Assembly (NCBI GenBank): GCA_902773475.1
Contig: CACYEO010000066.1
Span: forward strand, 1-14,610
Source: an uncultured bacterium
GTDB taxonomy: Bacteria > Verrucomicrobiota > Kiritimatiellia > RFP12 > UBA1067
Direction: 5' to 3'
Length of the DNA stretch: 14,610 nucleotides
The translations under genes and the position numbers were made by a program. The notes under the pieces were generated by a model. That model saw only the letters and a list, made by a program, of their open reading frames with translations. It made no database searches and had not been told where the DNA came from. This document shows positions 1 to 5,062 of the stretch, piece after piece (positions within the stretch are counted from its first letter, which is position 1; each line of letters begins with the position of its first letter).

Positions 1-1
1 C

Positions 2-844
2 GCCCGCCGCGCGGAGCTGGTCGTGTTCTCGGGAATCCGCGCCCCGACCGCCTACACGTCCACGGCCATGCTGTACCTTTGCACGTGCGCCACGCTCGAG
101 GCGCCGTGCGACATGCGCTGGACGCTCGCCGCCGCCGCCAGGCGCGCGGGGTACAGGACGTGCCTTTTTTCCATGCACCAGCCGCTGGGGCTGACAAACT
201 CGCCCGAGCTTGCGCTTTTCGCGGAGTGCGACGACCGCCGCTGGCCGCGCATGGGCGTAATGAAGGAGGGCTTCGACCAGGGGGACTTCGAGTTCGGAAG
301 GGCGAACGTGTATGACTGCGAAGTCGTAGACGACTGCCTTGCCGAGCTGAAGGCGCATCCGGAGGGTGCGGAGTGCGTGTTCGTGCATTTCTACGGAAGC
401 CATTTCGACGTCACATGGCGCACTCCCGCCGAGGAGAAGGTTTTCAGCGCCGACACCGCCGGAATGTCCGGCCATGACGCCGCGATCGCCGCCTACAGCG
501 CCGAATACGACAATTCGATACGCTACACGGACAAGCAGCTGGAGCGCATTGTCTCGTATCTCGAGTCGACGGGCCGCCCCGCCGCGCTGTTCTACATTTC
601 CGACCACGGCGAATCGCCCGACAGCGATACCTGGCGCAATGTGTCGGATCAATCCGTCTGGGAAATTCCCGCGTTCGCCTGGTTCTCAAAGGAGTACTCC
701 GCCGCGTTCCCGGACACGATCGAGGCGTTCAGGGCGGCGGCGGACGTAAAAACGGGTTCGGACAGGCTCATGCCGTGGTTCTGCGAGATGCTGCGAGTGC
801 GCGGGCTGGACGGGACAACATTCAACAACCCAAACGCTTTCTGA
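2..844 (+). CDS. Phosphoethanolamine transferase / sulfatase-family enzyme, C-terminal part (5' end outside window)
   Basis: The frame is open to the left edge, so this is the C-terminal catalytic part of a longer protein; the GTG at 23 is probably internal. Seen: a Thr-rich stretch at the start where family members carry the nucleophilic Thr, a FVHFYGSH segment (380-403), matching the family HxxGSH motif, an EYDNSIRYTD segment, and the metal-binding SDHGES motif (599-616), followed by a xxIPAFAWFS strand. These are hallmarks of the EptA/MCR-like branch of the alkaline phosphatase superfamily. Those enzymes sit in the inner membrane with a periplasmic catalytic domain and move phosphoethanolamine from lipid to lipid A or other glycans; the membrane helices would lie upstream of the window. 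Oddity: the loop after SDHGES is short and lacks the usual LHG histidine, so the substrate may differ. The family call is firm, the exact reaction is not. Confidence 0.8.
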   Translation, partial: ARRAELVVFSGIRAPTAYTSTAMLYLCTCATLEAPCDMRWTLAAAARRAGYRTCLFSMHQPLGLTNSPELALFAECDDRRWPRMGVMKEGFDQGDFEFGRANVYDCEVVDDCLAELKAHPEGAECVFVHFYGSHFDVTWRTPAEEKVFSADTAGMSGHDAAIAAYSAEYDNSIRYTDKQLERIVSYLESTGRPAALFYISDHGESPDSDTWRNVSDQSVWEIPAFAWFSKEYSAAFPDTIEAFRAAADVKTGSDRLMPWFCEMLRVRGLDGTTFNNPNAF

Positions 845-872
845 CGGGTCGCCCGGTGGTCGGCCCCTACCG

Positions 873-904
873 ACTCAAACACCCAAACACCCAAACACTC
901 AAAC
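873..904. repeat. Four tandem copies of an 8-base unit, ACYCAAAC
   Basis: Four head-to-tail octamers are visible: ACTCAAAC, ACCCAAAC, ACCCAAAC, ACTCAAAC. The outer two and inner two are identical pairs, so the array itself is symmetrical in unit order. It lies 29 bases after the stop of the upstream gene and 52 bases before the -35 box of the tRNA promoter, in non-coding DNA. It is a simple-sequence repeat prone to slippage; no function is evident. Confidence 0.85.
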
Positions 905-955
905 CCTTCCCAATTCTGTCCAAAAAACACGGGTGCGATTAGGCGCATTTTGCGG

Positions 956-984
956 TTGAATCTGCGCGGAACCGATGGTATACT
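956..984 (+). promoter_or_regulatory. Sigma-70-type promoter of the tRNA-Ser pair
   Basis: TTGAAT (956-961) and TATACT (979-984) are separated by exactly 17 bases and each match the consensus at four to five of six positions. The predicted transcription start, near 991, lies about 10 bases before the first tRNA, a short leader typical of tRNA operons. The same promoter may also serve the dehydrogenase gene that follows. Confidence 0.7.
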
Positions 985-1000
985 TGCCCTTGTTTGCCAC

Positions 1001-1090
<90 letters not shown>

Positions 1091-1094
1091 GTCT

Positions 1095-1188
1095 GGAGGA
1101 ATGGCCGAGTGGCTGAAGGCAACGGTTTGCTAAATCGTCATACAGATTAAACTCTGTATCGAGGGTTCGAATCCCTCTTCCTCCGCCA
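1095..1188 (+). tRNA. tRNA-Ser (anticodon GCT)
   Basis: A 94-base class II tRNA starting four bases after the previous one. The acceptor stem GGAGGAA pairs with TTCCTCC (1178-1184), then G and an encoded CCA. The anticodon stem ACGGT/ATCGT (one G-T pair) encloses TTGCTAA with anticodon GCT at 1129-1131, reading AGC and AGU. The long variable arm pairs ATACAGA with TCTGTAT. It is almost certainly co-transcribed with tRNA-Ser(GGA), so one transcript supplies two of the serine codon boxes. Confidence 0.97.
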
Positions 1189-1200
1189 ATTTGCGCGCAC

Positions 1201-2001
1201 ATGGCTTTTCCCTTCAAGAATATACTCGTGACCGGCGGATCGAGCGGCATAGGCCGCGCCGTCGCCGTCGAGTTCGCCAGACGCGGAGCGGAACGCATAT
1301 TCATCTGCGGCCGCGACTCCGCGCGCCTTGAAGAGGCGGCGGAGGAATGCCGCCGCGCCGGGGCGGCGGCGTCCGCCGCCGTCGCGGACGTCGCAGACGC
1401 GGCCCGGATGCGCGACTGGATCGCGGAATGCGGTTCCGCCGCCCCGCTGAACCTTGTTTTCGCGAATGCCGGCGTCGCCTGCGGAGAAGAAACGGACGAA
1501 AACGTCCGCAAGACTTTTGCCGTGAATGTCGGCGGGGTGGTCAATACGGTTCTTCCGGCGCTGGAGCTGTTCAAAAAGGACGCCGGCGGCGCCCGGCGCC
1601 AGATCGCGATGGTTTCCTCCATCGCCGGATACGGACCGCTCGCGGCGTGTCCGTCGTATTCCGCGTCCAAGGCCGCGGTCAAGACATGGGGTCTTTCGCT
1701 CCGCCCGGGATGCGCCCGCAGCGGAATCGGAGTGAGCGTGATATGCCCCGGTTTCGTCCGTTCGCGCATAACGGACGCGAACACGTGCCCCATGCCGTTT
1801 TTCATGGAGGCCGACAGGGCCGCGCGCAGGATATGCGACGGGGTATTGCGCAACAGGGCGCTTATAGCGTTTCCGTGGCCGATGCGTTTCGGAGCGTGGC
1901 TGCTTTCCGCCCTGCCGCACCGGATAGGGCTGACGCTTGCATCGTCGCTGCCGGAAAAAGCGAAGGGCGCGCGCGCCGGGTCTTCCCGCGAAGGCGTCTG
2001 A
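1201..2001 (+). CDS. Short-chain dehydrogenase/reductase (SDR)
   Basis: A 266-residue classical SDR: a cytosolic NAD(P)-dependent oxidoreductase whose substrate cannot be told from the sequence. The Rossmann nucleotide-binding motif TGGSSGIG is at residues 11-18, the NAG motif at 89-91, the catalytic Ser at 140 (MVSS), and the YSASK catalytic pair Tyr153/Lys157. The PGF motif with a following small-residue segment is also present. The C-terminal 60 residues are hydrophobic/basic with a possible membrane-associating stretch (FGAWLLSAL), as in many SDRs acting on lipids or polyketides. The ATG at 1201 is the only usual start in place and gives a full-length fold. It lies 12 bases after tRNA-Ser(GCT), has no purine-rich ribosome binding site, and shows no promoter of its own, so it is probably read through from the tRNA promoter. 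Confidence 0.9.
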   Translation: MAFPFKNILVTGGSSGIGRAVAVEFARRGAERIFICGRDSARLEEAAEECRRAGAAASAAVADVADAARMRDWIAECGSAAPLNLVFANAGVACGEETDENVRKTFAVNVGGVVNTVLPALELFKKDAGGARRQIAMVSSIAGYGPLAACPSYSASKAAVKTWGLSLRPGCARSGIGVSVICPGFVRSRITDANTCPMPFFMEADRAARRICDGVLRNRALIAFPWPMRFGAWLLSALPHRIGLTLASSLPEKAKGARAGSSREGV

Positions 2002-2028
2002 CGCGCGCGGGAAGGGCGCAGCCGCCGT

Positions 2029-2859
2029 TCAGCCGCGGATGCGCGACATTGCCGCGGCCGACAGGAATATCGCCGCGTAGCCGGCCCACGACAGGACGTC
2101 CGGAGTCTGTCCGAAAAACGTCCATCCCAGCATCGCCGCGAAAAACACGTTAGAGTAGTCGAGCAGCGCGATGTCGCGCGGCGCGGCGAACCTGTATGCG
2201 TATGTCACGCCGAACTGCCCTACCGCCGCGGCCGCCCCCGCCCCGCAGAGCGCGGCCGTCTGCGCCGCCGTCATCGGCACGAAGCCCGCCGCCATGAAAG
2301 GCACCGCCGCCAGTGTCGAAAATCCGGAAAAGAAAAGAACTATCGTCGTTCCGGGCGTTCCGGCGCGTCCGAGCGCCCTTACGCAGGCGTAGGCCGCGCC
2401 CGCCGCGAGCCCGCCGCCGAGTCCGGCGAGAGCCGCGCCGGACGATGCGATGTCTGCGGACGGTTTGGCGACGAGTCCGGCTCCTGCGACGGCGCCCGCC
2501 ACGCAGAGCCATTTGGCGGGCGCCATTTTCTCTTTCAGGAAAAGCGCGGCGAAGAGCACGGTGAAGAACGGCGCGAGCTTGTTCAGCATCATGGCGTCGC
2601 CGAGTTTCATGTGCGAGATCGCGTAGAAGTTGCCGAAAATGCCGAGCGTGCCGGCGACGGACCGCAGGACGAGAAGCGCCGCGATCCGCGCGGGGAACGC
2701 CGCGCCGCGCGGCGCGGATCCGGACTGCGCCCGCCTGCGCCGTTCCGCCGCGAAGGCGGCGAGCGCGACGGCGAAAGCGACCGTGTTGCGGAAGAAGCTT
2801 TTCTGGATTGCGCCGGGCGGTTCCCCGAGATCGTCGGCGAGCCGCACGAAAAAACCCAT
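2029..2859 (-). CDS. EamA/DMT-superfamily transporter (RhaT-like drug/metabolite transporter), start uncertain
   Basis: An inner-membrane protein of 276 residues from the first ATG, made of two homologous EamA repeats of hydrophobic helices; family members export or import metabolites or amino acids, substrate unknown here. Seen: the FFRN segment after helix 1, the repeat-1 end motif LAPFFTVLFAALFLKEK, and the equivalent LLDYSNVFFAAMLGWTFFGQ in repeat 2. Normal members have ten helices. From the ATG at 2859 only nine are made, and this ATG has no ribosome binding site. The frame stays open upstream, and codons 2860-2907 encode a helix (GAACLVASALGFAF) that looks like the missing first one, but no ATG, GTG or TTG precedes it up to and into the neighbouring gene. 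It is last in a putative minus-strand operon behind the FmdB-like gene and converges on the SDR gene with 27 bases between stops. Confidence 0.85.
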   Translation of the reverse strand: MGFFVRLADDLGEPPGAIQKSFFRNTVAFAVALAAFAAERRRRAQSGSAPRGAAFPARIAALLVLRSVAGTLGIFGNFYAISHMKLGDAMMLNKLAPFFTVLFAALFLKEKMAPAKWLCVAGAVAGAGLVAKPSADIASSGAALAGLGGGLAAGAAYACVRALGRAGTPGTTIVLFFSGFSTLAAVPFMAAGFVPMTAAQTAALCGAGAAAAVGQFGVTYAYRFAAPRDIALLDYSNVFFAAMLGWTFFGQTPDVLSWAGYAAIFLSAAAMSRIRG

Positions 2860-2914
2860 GAAAGCGAAGCCCAGCGCGGAAGCGACGAGGCACGCCGCGC
2901 CCTTCGCGGTTCCG

Positions 2915-3166
2915 TCAGTATTCCTTTTCGTATTCGCCCTTTCCGAGCCGGCGGAGTTTTGAAAAACCCGCCCGCTTCGCCCTGTAGTCGAGGTCGGTGC
3001 GCGAGCGGCCTATGTTGGGGGCGCAGACGGCGCGCACGACCGGCGCGCCGCATTCCGGGCAGCGTTCCACGCGCGGCCCCGCGATCGGATGGACGGTTTC
3101 GAATCCGCCGCTGCAGAAGGCGCAGCCTTTGCCGGATTCGGCGGCCTCGTATCTGTAAGTCGGCAT
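2915..3166 (-). CDS. FmdB-family small zinc-ribbon protein
   Basis: An 83-residue protein beginning MPTYRYE, the signature start of FmdB-type regulatory zinc ribbons. Two Cys pairs follow, CAFC (about residues 15-18) and CPEC (about 37-40), which would bind one Zn ion. The basic C-terminal tail FSKLRRLGKGEYEKEY is of a kind I associate with PVC-group members. FmdB was first described as a putative regulator of formamidase genes; the role of most members is unknown. The start is well supported: GGAGG at 3176-3172 lies five bases before the ATG. The gene begins 15 bases after the methyltransferase stop, so the two are very likely one operon. Confidence 0.85.
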   Translation of the reverse strand: MPTYRYEAAESGKGCAFCSGGFETVHPIAGPRVERCPECGAPVVRAVCAPNIGRSRTDLDYRAKRAGFSKLRRLGKGEYEKEY

Positions 3167-3181
3167 GTCAGCCTCCGCCGT

Positions 3182-4411
3182 TCATTGCGCGTAGCGCGAC
3201 AGCAGCGGTGCGAGCCTGTCCGCGAGCCGCGTTTCGAGCCAGGGTTTCACGCCCCAGTAGTCGCGCAGGTCGAGATACTCCGAAACCGCGCGGGCCTGCC
3301 CCGGCTTCACGCAGTAATGCGCGCGTATCATTATGTTGCGCGCCGTCGCTTCCTGCGAAACGAACTCCATGACCTGTGTTCCGTACCCGAGAATCCGCAG
3401 AATCTGCGCGCGGAAGGCGTCGGTCAGGATGTCCGCGAGGCGTTCGCGCAGAATCCCGTGGCGCATCACGCCTTCGAACGCGTTCTTGGACATGGATATG
3501 GTCTTTTGCAGTTCGTGCTGGCAGCACGGAACGCAGACTATGAACGGCGTTTTCCATTCCACGGCCTTCGCCATCGCTTCGTCCGTCGCCGTGTCGCTGG
3601 CGTGGAGCGAAACCGTCATGTCCGGCTTGAAAGGCAGCGACTTCGCGTCGAGAGGTTCGCGCAGGTCTGCGTCGATGAAAACGGCGGAGTCCGCGAGGTC
3701 GAGATTTTCGGCGACGGTCCTGGCGGCGGCCGTCACGTCGGCGCGCCTGTCTATTCCGCACACCCGGACGTCCTCGTAGCCCATCGCGTGCACGAGCCAT
3801 TCGCGCAGCGCGAAAGTCAGATACGCTTTTCCGCATCCGCAGTCCACCACGTTTAGAGTCTTTTCGCCGCGCTCGCGCAGCATCGGCTCCAGGGACTTCA
3901 GGAAGTCGTTTGTCTGCGCGTATTTGCCGCGCATCGACGCGCGTACCGCGCCGGAGCCGTCCGCGATGCCCAGCGCGCGCAGCAGCGCCGTGGAGTCGAA
4001 AGACGCAAGCGGCGTCTTTTTCACGCGGTCGTGCGGCTGGATTTCCGCGACGCGGTCCATTTTGCCGGAGCGTGAAACGAGGACGTGCCCTTTTTTGGTC
4101 ACGCGCACGTGCAGGTCGCCAGACGCCGTCATCAAATGCAGTTCGCGCGCGCCGCGCTGCGAAATGATTTCGTCGAGGCCCTCGGCCGCGTCCGCCGTGT
4201 CGAAGTTTTTCGCCCGCACGCTTCCGGCGTCGTCCATTTCCGCATGGAAGCGCTTTTCGCCCGCGATTTCGACGGGGCGCATCGAAATCTTGAATTTCGA
4301 TCCTCCCCTGCGCAGCGACTGCGTTATTTTGATGAAGCCGGGATCGGTCAGTACGCGCGCGCGGATTTCCTCCGCGAGCGACTTGTCGAGTTCGCCTTTT
4401 TCCATGCGCAA
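3182..4411 (-). CDS. SAM-dependent methyltransferase (Methyltransf_32-like)
   Basis: A 409-residue class I methyltransferase. The SAM-binding motif I is VVDCGCGKAYLTF (188-200), with the acidic loop residue Asp221 (GIDRR) as motif II. Downstream come SLHASDTATDEAM (268-280) and CVPCCQHEL (293-301), a cysteine-rich pattern typical of the PF13679-type group related to RNA methyltransferases and GSTCD-like proteins. The N-terminal 160 residues are a separate domain I do not recognise. Start: a TTG at 4411 has GGGGAG eight bases upstream, whereas the ATG at 4405 is 14 bases from it, so TTG is preferred; the difference is two residues. The gene heads a putative operon with the FmdB and DMT genes and is divergent from feoA. 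The substrate is unknown; RNA is a guess from family relations. Confidence 0.8.
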   Translation of the reverse strand: MRMEKGELDKSLAEEIRARVLTDPGFIKITQSLRRGGSKFKISMRPVEIAGEKRFHAEMDDAGSVRAKNFDTADAAEGLDEIISQRGARELHLMTASGDLHVRVTKKGHVLVSRSGKMDRVAEIQPHDRVKKTPLASFDSTALLRALGIADGSGAVRASMRGKYAQTNDFLKSLEPMLRERGEKTLNVVDCGCGKAYLTFALREWLVHAMGYEDVRVCGIDRRADVTAAARTVAENLDLADSAVFIDADLREPLDAKSLPFKPDMTVSLHASDTATDEAMAKAVEWKTPFIVCVPCCQHELQKTISMSKNAFEGVMRHGILRERLADILTDAFRAQILRILGYGTQVMEFVSQEATARNIMIRAHYCVKPGQARAVSEYLDLRDYWGVKPWLETRLADRLAPLLSRYAQ

Positions 4412-4465
4412 AGTTTACACTCCCCGCCCTTTTTTTTCCATAGGGCGCAGTTTTTCGGCATGCGC

Positions 4466-4494
4466 TTGACATACGGGGCAAACAATGTTAGACT
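4466..4494 (+). promoter_or_regulatory. Sigma-70-type promoter of the feo operon
   Basis: A perfect TTGACA (4466-4471) is followed, after exactly 17 bases, by TAGACT (4489-4494), which matches four of six -10 positions. Transcription would start near 4501, giving a leader of about 75 bases before the first feoA. The leader has a 10-base palindrome CGGGGCCCCG (4526-4535). I see no convincing Fur-box dyad around the promoter. Confidence 0.65.
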
Positions 4495-4576
4495 ACGCGC
4501 AACTTTTGACCCGCAGTATACATTTCGGGGCCCCGCTCCCGTCTGCCTGCGGTCTTGAACGGAGAAAAAAAGGAAA

Positions 4577-4792
4577 ATGGCAATGCCACTTGTATTCTTG
4601 AAAGCCGGCGAAACGGGCCGCGTTTCGCGCATAGGCGGCTGTGACGACGTGAAGCGCCACCTCGGAGACCTCGGTTTCGTGGTGGGCGCCGACATAACGA
4701 TAATATCGTCAGACGCCGGAAACATGATAGTGGACGTGAAGGGTTCGCGCCTCGCCTTGACGGAGTCCATGGCGCGACACATATCGATCTGA
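4577..4792 (+). CDS. feoA: FeoA family protein, first copy
   Basis: A 71-residue cytosolic SH3-like protein of the FeoA family, which binds or tunes FeoB during ferrous iron uptake. Visible family features are the opening LKAGETGRV segment, the central HLGDLGFVVGADI turn (the usual RRLxDLGFxxGxxV pattern) and the closing RLALTESMARHI strand. AGGA lies four bases upstream of the ATG at 4577; the in-frame ATG at 4583 is a possible alternative. It is the first gene after the feo promoter and lies 17 bases before the second feoA. The two copies differ clearly in sequence, so this is not a recent duplication. Confidence 0.9.
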   Translation: MAMPLVFLKAGETGRVSRIGGCDDVKRHLGDLGFVVGADITIISSDAGNMIVDVKGSRLALTESMARHISI

Positions 4793-4809
4793 GAAAGGAT
4801 TATGCCGAA

Positions 4810-5040
4810 ATGGCCACACTCAAGGACATAGCGCCGGGCGGCGCGGCGAGGATAGTAAAACTCAACGGACAAGGGCCGGTGAAGCGCAGGCTCATGGAGA
4901 TGGGTCTGACGAAAGGCGCGGAAGTCGCGGTGCGCAAGGTCGCGCCGCTCGGCGACCCGATCGAGATAACCGTGCGCGGCTACGAACTTTCGCTCAGGAA
5001 GGACGAGGCCGCGGCGATAGACGTGGAACCGGCGGAATGA
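4810..5040 (+). CDS. feoA: FeoA family protein, second copy
   Basis: A 76-residue FeoA-domain protein, closer to the classic pattern than the first copy: LKDIAPGGAARIVKL, then KRRLMEMGLTKGAEVAVRKVAPLGDPIEITVRGYELSLRK broken here only by description, ending in an acidic tail. The RRLxEMGLxxG turn and the GDPIxxxxxGxxLxLR stretch are the standard FeoA signatures. AAAGGA (4794-4799) lies ten bases before the ATG at 4810. feoB starts 22 bases after its stop, so it is co-transcribed with it. Having two FeoA proteins in front of FeoB is common in anaerobes; the two may form a heteromeric partner for the G domain. Confidence 0.93.
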   Translation: MATLKDIAPGGAARIVKLNGQGPVKRRLMEMGLTKGAEVAVRKVAPLGDPIEITVRGYELSLRKDEAAAIDVEPAE

Positions 5041-5062
5041 CGGATTTTCAGGGAAGGACGAA

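Noticed and set aside
859..874. Hairpin GTCGG/CCGAC after the first gene as a terminator
   Set aside because: Only five base pairs and no T-run follow.
2701..2712. 12-base palindrome CGCCGCGCGGCG within the DMT gene
   Set aside because: Lies in coding DNA made of GC-rich Ala/Arg codons; expected by chance.
4506..4522. Second feo promoter using TTGACC and TATACA
   Set aside because: The two hexamers are only five bases apart, far too close to work together.
4500..4576. A Fur box or riboswitch in the feo leader
   Set aside because: No GATAAT-type dyad and no convincing multi-stem structure; only a 10-base palindrome (CGGGGCCCCG), common in GC-rich DNA.
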